Assembly: GCF_050485565.1 (NCBI RefSeq)
Contig: NZ_JBJHBQ010000002.1
Coordinates: 283,861-347,860 of the forward strand
From: Glycocaulis sp050485565
Lineage (GTDB): Bacteria > Pseudomonadota > Alphaproteobacteria > Caulobacterales > Maricaulaceae
Length of the DNA stretch: 64,000 nucleotides
Direction of reading: 5' to 3'
The number at the start of each line of letters is the position of its first letter. Position 1 is the first letter of the stretch. Shown one piece after another: positions 35,674-45,649 of the stretch. Under the pieces are notes generated by a model. The model worked only from the letters and a program-made list of their open reading frames with translations, had not been told where the DNA came from and ran no database searches. Made by a program: the position numbers and the translations under genes.

Positions 35674-36282
35674 CTACCGGAACCAGCGGCTGCGGCGCTG
35701 GCAGGAGCGCAGCTGGCTGTCATAGCGGCGGGCATCGGCCTCGACCTGGCTTGCGGCGCGTTGCAGCCAAGCCTTGGAGTTGTGGGTGCCGCGATTATAG
35801 CCGGTATGGCCTTCATGGTAGGCAAAATAGAGATTGCGCGGATCATCCAGAGAGATGCGCGACAGGCGCTGGCTCATCGAGGCGTACCAGCCGATGAAGT
35901 CTACCGCGTCGGCGAAATTGGTCCGGCGCGCGGAGCGGTTGCCGGTTTGCTCGCGATACCAGTCCCAGGTGCCATCAAGCGCCTGCGCGTAGCCGTGCGC
36001 GGAGGATGCGCGCGGGCCGGGCAGGACGATCAGCCTGCGGGTGCGGGGCGGACGGGCATTGGCAACGAAGCTGGATTCGCGGTTCACGAAAGCGAGCTGT
36101 GTGCCTTGAGAAAGCCCCCAGCGGCGCTCGGCCCGTTCCGTCGCGCGGCGCCAGGCCGGGTATTGGGCGAAGATCGAGCAGGCATTCTGCGTCTGCGTCG
36201 GAGGCGCGCGATGGCTGCAGGCGGCGACAAGAATGGCCGCCGCCGTCAAAAGTGCAAAGAAGAGAGCCAGACGCAAAACCAT
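35674..36282 (-). CDS. Lytic transglycosylase-like (SLT domain) lipoprotein
   Basis: 202 aa. A type II signal peptide ends at Cys22 (VAAC). The SLT-like domain shows QLAFVNRESSFVANARPP, whose Glu is the probable catalytic acid, and GYAQALDGTWDWYRE, then FAYHEGHTGYNRG near the end. It would cleave peptidoglycan between MurNAc and GlcNAc from the membrane surface. It is shorter than typical MltC/E but has the key Glu. It lies 45 bp after the autotransporter stop on the same strand. A perfect 8-bp palindrome overlaps its start codon. Confidence 0.8.
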   Translation of the reverse strand: MVLRLALFFALLTAAAILVAACSHRAPPTQTQNACSIFAQYPAWRRATERAERRWGLSQGTQLAFVNRESSFVANARPPRTRRLIVLPGPRASSAHGYAQALDGTWDWYREQTGNRSARRTNFADAVDFIGWYASMSQRLSRISLDDPRNLYFAYHEGHTGYNRGTHNSKAWLQRAASQVEADARRYDSQLRSCQRRSRWFR

Positions 36283-36327
36283 GGCCAGAGTGTATCCCTC
36301 GCCATGGTTAAAGAGCGTTAAACCGTC

Positions 36328-39300
36328 CTAGAAGTTCATCCGCAGGACGAGGCGGAGCATATGGTTCACGTAGTCATCGCGATAATCGGCGTCATACGCG
36401 AAGGTGAAGGTTGTGTAGTTCGAACCGGCAGAGAAGCCGATACCCGCCAGCAAGCCCGCTGACGGCAATTCGGCAGCGCGCAGGGTGAACGGAGTGCCAT
36501 TCTCGCCAAAGCGGGCTGTCGTCGTGCCGGAATTGCCCGAGAAATCTCCGCGATAACCGGCTCGGACATAGGGCAGCCACCAGCTGCCGGCGCGGTTGAA
36601 CATCCGGCCTACCGTGATTGTCGCGCCCCCGGTCAGCGCGCTCGTGGTGCGGCTATCGACAAACAGGGCCAGTTCCGGCGCCGTGTTGTCGAGCGCGATT
36701 TCGCTGAACCCGTCCTCGGAGATGGATAGCCAGGTCAGCGACGCTTCAGGGCGCACGACCCACCGGCCAAGCGGGATATCACGCCCGGCCTGGGCAGACA
36801 GGGAGTAATGCCAGCCGCTCCAGTCAGCCGATGTGGAGCCGCTAAAGGAGCCGATGCCAATACGGCGCTCTGTCTCGAAGCGATTGATACCGGCGGAGGC
36901 CGTGAAGGATGCGTCGATACCGCCCAGATCAATGGCGGCGTAACCGGACACCTGCCCCATCAAAGTGGTCATCGGATCATGGTTGAGGCCGATCTGCTCG
37001 ATCTCGCTCGCTGCGCCGGCAAAGCTCACCCCAACCGCGTAGAACGGTCCGAGCGGCCGGTCGATGCCGACGGCAAGGCCCACGCCATAGCCGCGATAGC
37101 CCGGGCCGAGCGTGGTGTCCGCGCGGTCCGCATAGTAGCCGAACTCCTGGATCCACATGCCGGCAAGCTCTGACGGCGAAAGCCGGGCATTGCGCAGACG
37201 GGTGGAAACCGCACCTGCCGCCGCGTCGTGTGAGGCCAGGGCGAACTGGATCGCGCTGGCGGCGTATTCAGGCAGCAGCTGGTCGTAGGCGCTGTAGAAC
37301 GCGTCTGCATCGCGGATCGCCGCAATGGCGTTACCCAGCGAGGAAACGTCCTCGAACAGGGCGACGGCGGCGTCGTAGACGGCGGCCCTGTTGGGATCAA
37401 AGCCGATCTGCTCGGCGGTTTTGCGTTCCAGGCTCAGCACGAGTGTGTTGGGGTCGCCCGCGTCGCGCTCGAGTGTTGCCGAATAGATGAACGGTGTATC
37501 GACGGCCTCAAGGATCACCGATTCATCGGCAATGTTCAGGGTGCCAGCAGAAATCACCTGATAGGACCGGCCCTGGCCCACCAGCTCTGACAGGGAAACA
37601 ACGAGTTCGGAGCCCTGCTCGAACGAGATGTCGCCGCTAGCGGTCAAGGACGGGGTCACCCCGGTATTGCTGTCCAGAACCAGATCGAGAACTGCCCCAT
37701 CGCCGAAACGGGCCGAGGTGATGGTGATCGCGTTGGTAAGGCCGAGTGCCAGCGTTGAATCTTCAACGTCGATCGCCAGCTGGCCATCACCTGAATTGAT
37801 GGCGCCGTTCAGCACCGCATTGCGCAGAATCAGGCTGTCTGCACCATCGCCAAAATAGATATCGCCGTTCACCCGGCCGGCCAGAATTTCAAGCGTGTCC
37901 GCGCCCGACCCGAAGCGGATATCGCCGTTGATCTCCGGCGCCGGGGCCGTCTCGCTGGCAGGCGCCGACTGGGTAACGGTAAGCCCCGATGTCATGGAGC
38001 GCGCATCAATTGCCGTCAGAACGGGGGTAGCACCATCTGCCAGCTGTAGCGTGGTGGCGCTGATCGTGCGGGTATTGGTGATGGTATGAAGGCTGTCGCT
38101 TTCGACGAGTATCGCGGTCGCCTCTGCGCCATCAAACGTCAATTGGGCAACAATATTGCCCGTGTTATCGATCCGGGGCACCGTCGCACCGGCTTCAATG
38201 TGTAATCCGGTAGCCGTACCTTCGCCGTATGCGCCATCGGCGAAACCGTCGTCTTCATGCCCGCGTGATGCCGTGGCGCGAATGTTCCCCGAATTGGTGA
38301 GACCCGCCATTTGCGCGCCTTCGCCAAGGCGGACCGCCGTGGCGTGTGCGTCGTAGGCGTCGGCGGCCACCGTACCGGTGTTCTCAAATCCGCCTGCCTC
38401 CAGGATCGCAGCCTGGATCGTGCCGTTCACATCCCGGCCTGCAATCAGCAAGGCTGTAGCGTCGATGCCATCGAATATACCCGTGCTTCTGACTTCGCCG
38501 TCATTCACGAACCCGAAGCCGCGATTTCTGGTGACGGTGGCACCTTCGGCCGCACCTTCGCTGGTGTCCGGCTCCTCATAGACGACTTCCCCCAGCGTAA
38601 GCGGGCTGGTTGCGTCAGCATCCGGCCGGATCACGAGCGCGGGTGCGCTGCCGGTATTGCGGATGACACCGAGAGGTGCGCCGGCAGCGTTGCTGGCGAT
38701 GAACACGCCGTCAACTACCGAACCGGCGATGACGACCGTTGAACCCGACTGTCGCTGATCTTCGGAGATCGGACTGCCGTTACCGGCGAGCGCCGCAAAC
38801 ACGTCACGCGTAGTCCGTTGGGAAATACGGTAGCCGTTGGATTGCACCTGGCCGGAGATGCGGACACCACCGCCGATATCACCGTCGACCACGAGAGCGG
38901 AAGAGCCAGCTCCGGTCGCACTGACGTTACTTGAGGTCGGAACGACCACGTCGCCACTGACCGGACCTTCAATCGATATTGCGGTGCTGTTCTCGCCTGT
39001 TACCGAAATTGTTCCACCGACATTGAGGTTGCCATCAATCCCTGAGGCCACCCGAACGGCGTAGGAGTTCTGGCCGACAACGGTAACGTTGCCTGACAAG
39101 GAAACATCGCCGTTGAATGCTGCGCCTCCCGGCGTTCCGACGAGCACCCCGGTCTTGTTGGTTTCTTCGGTCAGTACATCAAGCGGTTCATCCAGAGGCG
39201 TGTTCTGGGCCGCGTCGGAGTCTGTGAGCTGGATGACGCCGGCATGGGTCAGACTGCCGGTTCGTCCGCCTTCCAGGAAAATGCCTGTGGCATTGCTCTG

Positions 39301-39537
39301 ATCAGCAATCGTGATTCTGGAGCTTGCCGCCGTTTCGACAGAGTTGTCGGAGTCGATGACGACTGCCGGACCACTATTGCCCGTCAGCGTCACGCGTCCG
39401 CTGGAGGTGATGACAATGTCGCCGGATGTGGACGTGCGTACCGGGCTGGTGCGCTCGTTGCTGATCTCTTCGTCAGCCCAGGCAGGCGATGAGCACAGAG
39501 CCGCAATTGATGCAGCAGCAAGAAGACGACGGCGCAT
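36328..39537 (-). CDS. Autotransporter (type V secretion) outer-membrane protein
   Basis: 1069 aa. A signal peptide (MRRRLLAAASIAALCSSPAWA) precedes a long passenger of beta-helix character with repeated NTGxI-type turns (FENTGTVAAD, LTNSGNIRAT, IDNTGNIVAQ, ITNTRTISAT). A C-terminal autotransporter beta-domain of about 270 residues follows, ending MLRLVLRMNF with the terminal Phe required for BAM insertion. Start ATG 39537 has GGAGGGT 7 nt upstream; a longer in-frame start lacks a signal peptide. Function of the passenger (adhesion, haemagglutinin-like) is unknown. Downstream is the SLT lipoprotein. Confidence 0.92.
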   Translation of the reverse strand: MRRRLLAAASIAALCSSPAWADEEISNERTSPVRTSTSGDIVITSSGRVTLTGNSGPAVVIDSDNSVETAASSRITIADQSNATGIFLEGGRTGSLTHAGVIQLTDSDAAQNTPLDEPLDVLTEETNKTGVLVGTPGGAAFNGDVSLSGNVTVVGQNSYAVRVASGIDGNLNVGGTISVTGENSTAISIEGPVSGDVVVPTSSNVSATGAGSSALVVDGDIGGGVRISGQVQSNGYRISQRTTRDVFAALAGNGSPISEDQRQSGSTVVIAGSVVDGVFIASNAAGAPLGVIRNTGSAPALVIRPDADATSPLTLGEVVYEEPDTSEGAAEGATVTRNRGFGFVNDGEVRSTGIFDGIDATALLIAGRDVNGTIQAAILEAGGFENTGTVAADAYDAHATAVRLGEGAQMAGLTNSGNIRATASRGHEDDGFADGAYGEGTATGLHIEAGATVPRIDNTGNIVAQLTFDGAEATAILVESDSLHTITNTRTISATTLQLADGATPVLTAIDARSMTSGLTVTQSAPASETAPAPEINGDIRFGSGADTLEILAGRVNGDIYFGDGADSLILRNAVLNGAINSGDGQLAIDVEDSTLALGLTNAITITSARFGDGAVLDLVLDSNTGVTPSLTASGDISFEQGSELVVSLSELVGQGRSYQVISAGTLNIADESVILEAVDTPFIYSATLERDAGDPNTLVLSLERKTAEQIGFDPNRAAVYDAAVALFEDVSSLGNAIAAIRDADAFYSAYDQLLPEYAASAIQFALASHDAAAGAVSTRLRNARLSPSELAGMWIQEFGYYADRADTTLGPGYRGYGVGLAVGIDRPLGPFYAVGVSFAGAASEIEQIGLNHDPMTTLMGQVSGYAAIDLGGIDASFTASAGINRFETERRIGIGSFSGSTSADWSGWHYSLSAQAGRDIPLGRWVVRPEASLTWLSISEDGFSEIALDNTAPELALFVDSRTTSALTGGATITVGRMFNRAGSWWLPYVRAGYRGDFSGNSGTTTARFGENGTPFTLRAAELPSAGLLAGIGFSAGSNYTTFTFAYDADYRDDYVNHMLRLVLRMNF

Positions 39538-39672
39538 AAAGACCCTCCGGCGGACATTCCCCTCTGGCCCGGCAATTGCCCGGCGCAGTAAGCCATGCAG
39601 AGTCTTAGACGAAGCAATTGTCGGCGTCGACCACCCAGACGCGCTTGTAATCTTTCGATCACAGTGACGAAA

Positions 39673-39698
39673 AGGCCCGCCGGAGAACCGGCGGGCCT
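39673..39698 (-). terminator. Rho-independent terminator of glnBA
   Basis: An 11-bp perfect stem AGGCCCGCCGG/CCGGCGGGCCT with AGAA loop. Read on the minus strand it continues into TTTTCG. It lies 44 bp after the glnA stop. Confidence 0.9.
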
Positions 39699-39742
39699 GA
39701 TGCGCTGGCAAGGCAGATTGCCTGGCCCTGATAGTGGATTGT

Positions 39743-41146
39743 CTAGACCTTGTAGTAGAGCTCGAACTCGACCGGGTGAGGGTGGTGCTCGATCCGGCTG
39801 ACCTCTTCCATTTTCAGGTCGATATAGGCGTCGATCTGGTCGTCATCCATCACGCCGCCTTTTTTCAGGAAGGCGCGGTCCGCATCCAGATTCTCCAGTG
39901 CTTCGCGCAGATTGCGGCTGACGGTCGGGATGTCTTTCAGTTCTTCCGGCGGCAGATCATAGAGGTCCTTGTCCATGGCATCGCCGGGGTGGATCTTGTT
40001 GGCGATGCCATCAAGACCGGCCATCAGCAGGGCCGTGAAGGTGAGGTAGGGATTGCCGGCCGGATCGGGGAAACGCGCTTCGATGCGCTTGCCCTTGGGC
40101 GAGCCCACATACGGGATGCGGATGGAGGCCGAGCGGTTGCGCGCCGAATAGGCGAGCAGCACGGGAGCCTCATAGCCCGGCACCAGACGCTTGTAGGAGT
40201 TGGTGGTCGGGTTGGCGAAGGCGTTGATGGCGCGGGCGTGCTTGATGATGCCACCGATGTAGTAGAGGCACATCTCCGACAGATCGGCGTATTTGTCGCC
40301 CGCAAACATCGGCTTGCCATCTTTCCAGATCGACTGGTGCACGTGCATGCCCGAGCCGTTATCGGCATAGACAGGCTTGGGCATGAAGGTGGCCGTCTTG
40401 CCGTAGGACGCGGCCACGTTGTGGACGATGTATTTATAGAGCTGCATCCGGTCGGCCATCTGCAGCAGGGTGGAGAATTTCATCCCCAGCTCGTGCTGGC
40501 TCGGTGCCACTTCGTGGTGGTGCTTTTCCGGCTCCAGACCCAGCTCGCGCATGACGGCCAGCATCTCGGTGCGCATGTCCTGCGCCGAATCGATTGGCGG
40601 GACCGGGAAATAGCCACCCTTCGGGCCGGGACGGTGGCCCAGATTGCCGCCTTCCATCATCGTGCCGGAATTATACGGGCCTTCCTCGGAGTCCAGTACG
40701 TAGCCGGTCTCGTTCTGGGCGGTTTTCCAGCGCACATCGTCAAAGACGAAGAACTCGGCTTCAGGGCCGAAATAGGCGGTGTCGCCCACGCCAGCGGCGG
40801 CCATATAGGTCTCGGCTTTCTTCGCGGTCGTGCGCGGGTCACGGTTATACGGTTCGCCGGAGACGGGATCGTAGATGTCGCAGAACACCGCCAGGGTCGG
40901 TTCCTGGAAAAACGGATCGATATGGGCGCTCGCCGTGTCGGGCTTGAGCACCATGTCGGACTCGTTGATCGCCTTCCAGCCATTGATCGACGAACCGTCG
41001 AACATCTGGCCGTCCTCGAAGAAGTCGGCGTCGACCATCGACTTGTCGAAGGTGACGTGCTGCAGCTTGCCGCGCGTGTCGGTAAAGCGCAGGTCCACAT
41101 ACTCGATATTCTCGTCCTTGATCTTCTTCAGGATCGCGTCTGACAT
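39743..41146 (-). CDS. glnA: Glutamine synthetase type I
   Basis: 467 aa, GSI. The Latin-square metal motifs are visible (FDGSSINGW, GPEAEFFVFDD, VAPSQHELG, NGSGMHVHQS, and a YSARNRSASIRIP block), as is the adenylylation-site region NPYLTFTALLMAGLDG. It makes glutamine from glutamate, ammonia and ATP as a dodecamer. It follows glnB on the same strand (67 bp apart, no terminator between), the classical alphaproteobacterial glnBA order; adenylylation and P-II link it to nitrogen status. Confidence 0.98.
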   Translation of the reverse strand: MSDAILKKIKDENIEYVDLRFTDTRGKLQHVTFDKSMVDADFFEDGQMFDGSSINGWKAINESDMVLKPDTASAHIDPFFQEPTLAVFCDIYDPVSGEPYNRDPRTTAKKAETYMAAAGVGDTAYFGPEAEFFVFDDVRWKTAQNETGYVLDSEEGPYNSGTMMEGGNLGHRPGPKGGYFPVPPIDSAQDMRTEMLAVMRELGLEPEKHHHEVAPSQHELGMKFSTLLQMADRMQLYKYIVHNVAASYGKTATFMPKPVYADNGSGMHVHQSIWKDGKPMFAGDKYADLSEMCLYYIGGIIKHARAINAFANPTTNSYKRLVPGYEAPVLLAYSARNRSASIRIPYVGSPKGKRIEARFPDPAGNPYLTFTALLMAGLDGIANKIHPGDAMDKDLYDLPPEELKDIPTVSRNLREALENLDADRAFLKKGGVMDDDQIDAYIDLKMEEVSRIEHHPHPVEFELYYKV

Positions 41147-41213
41147 GTCGTCCTCGTTTCAGTGTTGTGGGCGGTTGAACGCCGAGAGATGAGTGAAAAG
41201 CCGAGCGCCCGGA

Positions 41214-41552
41214 CTAGAGCGCGTCGTCGCCGGTTTCGCCGGTACGGATGCGGATCGCGGTCTCCACGGGCATGATGAAAATCTTGCCATCACCGATCCG
41301 CCCGGTCTGGGCGGCATTCTGGATGGCCTCAACGGCTGCATCCACGCGGCTATCGGGGATCACCAGCTCGATCTTTATCTTCGGCAGGAAATCGACCACG
41401 TATTCCGCGCCCCGATAAAGCTCGGTATGGCCTTTCTGACGGCCAAAACCCTTGGCCTCGGTCACGGTCAGGCCCTGCAGGCCGATTTCCTGAAGGGCTT
41501 CCTTCACATCATCGAGCTTGAAAGGCTTTATGATCGCTTCGATCTTCTTCAT
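41214..41552 (-). CDS. glnB: Nitrogen regulatory protein P-II
   Basis: 112 aa. The T-loop contains the uridylylated Tyr51 in KGHTELYRGAEY, the B-loop TGRIGDGKIF binds ATP, and C-terminal IRIRTGETG matches. ATG 41552 (MKKIEAIIKP) was preferred over an upstream start because GGAGA is 8 nt ahead. P-II senses 2-oxoglutarate, glutamine and ATP/ADP and regulates glnA and NtrB. No sigma-54 promoter was recognised in the 110 bp upstream. Confidence 0.97.
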   Translation of the reverse strand: MKKIEAIIKPFKLDDVKEALQEIGLQGLTVTEAKGFGRQKGHTELYRGAEYVVDFLPKIKIELVIPDSRVDAAVEAIQNAAQTGRIGDGKIFIMPVETAIRIRTGETGDDAL

Positions 41553-41662
41553 GAAGCTGGTCTCCTTGATGAGGAGACGCATAGCCGAGGCGGGCTGCGC
41601 CTCAAGCTAATCTGGTGGCGGCCCTCCGGGGCGGCGCAGGGTTGCTCGCAAGTGAGGCATGA

Positions 41663-43195
41663 ATGTTCAAAAACATGGCAGCGAGTGTGCCGGGGCCTGA
41701 AGTGCTCGACTGTGCCGGAATGGCGCGGGCGGATGCGTTTGCGGTTCGCCAGGGTGTGGCCTCGCTGACATTGATGGAGCGGGCCGGGGCAGGGGTGGCG
41801 CAGGCTATCGTGGCCCGCTGGGCGGCGCGTCCGGCGGCCATACTGTGCGGTCCGGGCAATAATGGCGGCGACGGGTATGTTGTCGCGCGCCTGCTGGCCG
41901 AGCAGGGCTGGCCGGTTGAAGTGTTCACGCTCGGCGACATCGGCGCTTTGAAGGGCGATGCCGCGCATATGGCCGGGCTCTGGACGGGTGCGGTCAAGCC
42001 GCTGGATTCATTCAAGGCGGTCCATTTCGCTCTGGTCGTTGACGCGCTGTTCGGGGCGGGGCTTTCAAGGCCGCTGGACGGTGTGGCCTTAAAGGCGTCC
42101 AGAAGCCTCGCTGAGCGCGATTGCGCGGTTGTGGCGGTGGATGTGCCCAGTGGCGTGAACGGCGACCACGGCGCTGTTGAGGGACTGTGTATCGCGGCCG
42201 ATCTGACGGTCACGTTTCACCGGCTGAAACCTGCCCATCTCTTCCACCCGGCGCGCGCCGCCTGCGGTGAGATCATCGTTGTCGATATCGGTATCCCGGA
42301 TGGTTGGCGGCAGGGTGCAGGCGCTCTGCCCGAAATCGTGCAGCTGCCGGGCATCACTCTGCCGGACACCGGGCATGACCGCGCTGTGCACAAGCATGGC
42401 AAGGGGCGGCTTTGCGTTTTGGCCGGGCCGCCGGGCGCTACCGGCGCTGCGCGCCTTTCCGCCATGGCAGGGCTGAAATCCGGGGCAGGGCTCGTCACGC
42501 TGCTTTGTCCGCCCGCCTCGCTGATGGAAGCAGCCAGCGCCAGTCTCGCCGTTATGACGAAATCCATCCGCGAGGAGGACTTTGCCGATACCTTGAGCCT
42601 TCACCGCGCCAGCGCGCTGGTGATTGGACCGGGGGGCGGGCTGAACGAGGCGCTCAAAGCGCGCGTGCTGGCAGCGCTCTCTACCGGGATTCAGACCGTG
42701 CTCGACGCCGACGCGCTGAGCGTGTTTGCCGATGATCCGAAAGCGCTGTTTGCGGCCCTGCATGATCGCGCCGTGCTGACGCCGCATCCTGGCGAGTTCG
42801 AACTGCTCTTCCCCGGGCTGCTGGACGCCGGCGCCAGCCCGCTGGACGCAGCCAGAGCTGCAGCGGTTCAATCTGGAGCCATCGTGCTCCTGAAGGGGCC
42901 AGCGACCACAATCGCGCACCCCGATGGCCGCGTCGCGGTGAATATCCACGCCAGCGGACGGCTCGCCACGGCAGGCAGTGGCGATGTGCTGGCCGGGATT
43001 GCCGGTGCTCTGATGGCGCAAGGAATTGCACCGTTCGAGGCCGCGCGGTCTGCCGCTTTCCTCCATGGCGAAGCGGGATATCACCTGCCGCCGGGCGGTA
43101 CGGCAGAAGACCTGCTGGCGGTGATTCCGGCTGCGCTGGAAAGCCTTGGGCGCGAGCAGGCGCGCCTGCTGACGCTCAATCGTCTGGCCCGGTGA
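41663..43195 (+). CDS. nnr: Bifunctional NAD(P)H-hydrate epimerase / ADP-dependent dehydratase
   Basis: 510 aa fusion. N-terminal YjeF_N domain (CGPGNNGGDGYVVARLL, DALFGAGLSRPL, VDVPSGVNGDHG) followed by a C-terminal YjeF_C/CARKD ribokinase-fold domain (HKHGKGRLCVLAG, GAGLVTLL, LTPHPGEFELLF, ATAGSGDVLAGIAGAL). It repairs hydrated NADH/NADPH. The adjacent, divergent glnBA order is common in alphaproteobacteria. ATG 41663 or 41675 may start it. Confidence 0.95.
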   Translation: MFKNMAASVPGPEVLDCAGMARADAFAVRQGVASLTLMERAGAGVAQAIVARWAARPAAILCGPGNNGGDGYVVARLLAEQGWPVEVFTLGDIGALKGDAAHMAGLWTGAVKPLDSFKAVHFALVVDALFGAGLSRPLDGVALKASRSLAERDCAVVAVDVPSGVNGDHGAVEGLCIAADLTVTFHRLKPAHLFHPARAACGEIIVVDIGIPDGWRQGAGALPEIVQLPGITLPDTGHDRAVHKHGKGRLCVLAGPPGATGAARLSAMAGLKSGAGLVTLLCPPASLMEAASASLAVMTKSIREEDFADTLSLHRASALVIGPGGGLNEALKARVLAALSTGIQTVLDADALSVFADDPKALFAALHDRAVLTPHPGEFELLFPGLLDAGASPLDAARAAAVQSGAIVLLKGPATTIAHPDGRVAVNIHASGRLATAGSGDVLAGIAGALMAQGIAPFEAARSAAFLHGEAGYHLPPGGTAEDLLAVIPAALESLGREQARLLTLNRLAR

Positions 43196-43281
43196 CAGAT
43201 AGGCCATGGCTCTTGGCCGTGGGCGCGGCTATAGCCTGATAGGTAACCATGATCGACGCATCCAGCCACCGGACCTGACTG

Positions 43282-45564
43282 ATGACCGAAAAGACCGCCG
43301 CCGAACTGGCCCAGTCGCGCACTGATGAGGATGCGCTCGCGTTCCATCGCGAATATCCGCCCGGCAAGCTGGCGCTGGCACCTACAAAGCCGATGGCCAC
43401 CCAGCGTGATCTGGCGCTGGCCTACAGCCCCGGTGTGGCGGCGCCTGTCCGGGCCATCGCTGCCAACCCGGACGCGGTTTATGACTACACGTCGAAGGGC
43501 AATATGGTGGCGGTCGTCTCCAACGGCACGGCCATTCTGGGCTTGGGCAATCTGGGGCCACGCGCCTCCAAGCCGGTGATGGAAGGCAAGGCCGTTCTCT
43601 TCAAGCGCTTTGCCGATATCGACGCATTCGATATCGAGATTGATTACGAAGACCCGCAGAAATTCATCGACTGCGTAGCGGGGTTTGGCGACAGCTTTGG
43701 TGGCATAAACCTGGAAGACATAAAGTCTCCGGAATGCTTTGAAATTGAAGCGCAATTGCGCGAGCGGCTGGCCATTCCGGTGTTCCATGACGACCAGCAT
43801 GGCACGGCGATCATTGCCGCGGCTGGCCTGATGAACGCGCTGCACCTGACCAACCGCAAGTTCGAAGACGTGAAGCTGGTGCTGATCGGGGCAGGGGCTG
43901 CGGGCCTGTCGGTTCTGGAACTGGTGAAATCGCTCGGCGTGCAGCACGACAATGTCACGATCATTGACGTGAAGGGCGTGGTGCATACGGGCCGGAACGA
44001 TTTGCACCCCCGTCTGGCCGCGCATGCGCGCAAGACCGATCTGCGCACGCTGGACGAGGCGATGGTGGATGCCGACGTGATGCTGGGCCTGTCGGCGGGC
44101 GGCATTGTCAGCAAGGACATGGTCAAGTCCATGGCGGCTGACCCGATCATTTTCGCCATGGCCAACCCGACGCCGGAAATCATGCCCGACGAGATCAAGG
44201 CGGTGCGCTCTGACGCCATCATCGCGACCGGGCGATCTGATTTTCCCAATCAGGTCAATAATGTGCTGGGCTTTCCTTACATCTTCCGTGGCGCGCTGGA
44301 TGTACGCGCGACCACGATCAATGAGGAGATGAAGCTGGCCGCTGCCCGCGCGCTGGCCGATCTTGCCCGCACCGACGTGCCAGATGAGGTAGCGCGCGCC
44401 AATCGCTCCGCCCGCCTCAGCTTCGGGCGCAACTACATCATCCCGTCGCCCTTCGATCCGCGCCTGATTTCGTTTGTGCCGCCTTATGTGGCAAAGGCGG
44501 CGGTGGATAGCGGTGTCGCACGTCTGCCCATGCCCGAAGAGGGCTCAGGCTATCGCGCGCGGCTGGCCCGCAGGCTGGACCCGACCGCCGCCCTGCAACA
44601 GCACATTACCGAGGTCATCAAGGCCGAACCCAAGCGCATCGTGTTTGCAGAGGGCGAGGAGCCAAGCGTGATCCGCGCGGCGGCCGCCTTCCAGGCACAG
44701 GGGCTGGGCACGCCGGTGCTGGTTGCGCGCGAGAAGATTGCCGAAGCCAATATGAAGGAGCTGGGCATTGATCCCGGCTCGCTGGAAATCTGGAACGCAC
44801 GCCTGTCGGACCAGAATCCCGACTATGTGGATTTCCTCTATGAGCGCATGCAGCGCCGGGGCTATCTGCGCCGGGACGTGCAGCGCCTGGTCAATAATGA
44901 CCGCAATGTCTTCTCCGCCTGCATGCTGCGCTTTGGCGATGCGGACGGCATGGTGACGGGCGTGACGCGCCATTTCACCAACACGCTGTCAGACATCCGC
45001 CTGGTTCTGGACGAAGCGCCGGGCGGGCGCCTGATCGGCCTGTCGCTGGCGATCAGCCGGGGCCGCACGCTGGTTATCGCCGACACCAATGTCACCGAGT
45101 TTCCAGAAGCGCCGGAGCTGGCGGACATCGCCGTTGGCGCCGCGGCTGCTGCCCGCAAGCTGGGCCTGACGCCGCGTGTGGCGTTTCTCTCCTACTCGAC
45201 CTTTGGCAACCCGCCGGGCATCCGTACCGAAAAGATCCAGAGCGCGGTACGTCTTCTCGACGCGCGCGGTGTGGATTTCGAGTATGAGGGCGAGATGGCC
45301 GCAGATGTGGCCCTGAACCCCGATCACCATGAAGCCTATAGCTTTTCGCGTCTGTCCGGCGCGGCGAACGTGCTGGTCATGCCGGCGGTTCACTCTGCCT
45401 CGATTGCCACGCGGCTGCTGAAGGCGACGGGCGGCGCAACCGTGATCGAAGGACTGCTCGTGGGTCTCGAAAAATCGGTGCAGATCGCTCGGCTCGGCTC
45501 GCCGGTATCCGACATCGTGAACCTTGCCGGCATGGCCAGCTTTGACCTCACACGCAGGACGTGA
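43282..45564 (+). CDS. maeB: NADP-dependent malic enzyme with phosphotransacetylase-like C-terminal domain
   Basis: 760 aa, MaeB-type. The N-terminal malic domain (about 1-425) has ALAYSPGVAAPV, VFHDDQHGTAII with metal ligands, and a Rossmann-like LIGAGAAGLSVLEL; the C-terminal phosphotransacetylase-like domain (from about 440) starts KAEPKRIVFAEGEEPSVIRAA and includes SYSTFGNPPG. It decarboxylates malate to pyruvate with NADPH; the PTA part is usually regulatory, not catalytic. Neighbours give no operon. Confidence 0.96.
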   Translation: MTEKTAAELAQSRTDEDALAFHREYPPGKLALAPTKPMATQRDLALAYSPGVAAPVRAIAANPDAVYDYTSKGNMVAVVSNGTAILGLGNLGPRASKPVMEGKAVLFKRFADIDAFDIEIDYEDPQKFIDCVAGFGDSFGGINLEDIKSPECFEIEAQLRERLAIPVFHDDQHGTAIIAAAGLMNALHLTNRKFEDVKLVLIGAGAAGLSVLELVKSLGVQHDNVTIIDVKGVVHTGRNDLHPRLAAHARKTDLRTLDEAMVDADVMLGLSAGGIVSKDMVKSMAADPIIFAMANPTPEIMPDEIKAVRSDAIIATGRSDFPNQVNNVLGFPYIFRGALDVRATTINEEMKLAAARALADLARTDVPDEVARANRSARLSFGRNYIIPSPFDPRLISFVPPYVAKAAVDSGVARLPMPEEGSGYRARLARRLDPTAALQQHITEVIKAEPKRIVFAEGEEPSVIRAAAAFQAQGLGTPVLVAREKIAEANMKELGIDPGSLEIWNARLSDQNPDYVDFLYERMQRRGYLRRDVQRLVNNDRNVFSACMLRFGDADGMVTGVTRHFTNTLSDIRLVLDEAPGGRLIGLSLAISRGRTLVIADTNVTEFPEAPELADIAVGAAAAARKLGLTPRVAFLSYSTFGNPPGIRTEKIQSAVRLLDARGVDFEYEGEMAADVALNPDHHEAYSFSRLSGAANVLVMPAVHSASIATRLLKATGGATVIEGLLVGLEKSVQIARLGSPVSDIVNLAGMASFDLTRRT

Positions 45565-45649
45565 CGAATATTTCACGCACTGCCTCTGGCGGGAGAGGGC
45601 GGACGCGCCTAAATGTGAGAGCCATTCTTAAAAGGCCGGTTCTTCCTGC

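Noticed and set aside
39734..41143. A 469-codon open frame antisense to nearly all of glnA
   Set aside because: High-GC codon bias makes antisense frames stay open; glnA on the other strand is unmistakable and the antisense product has no recognisable domain.
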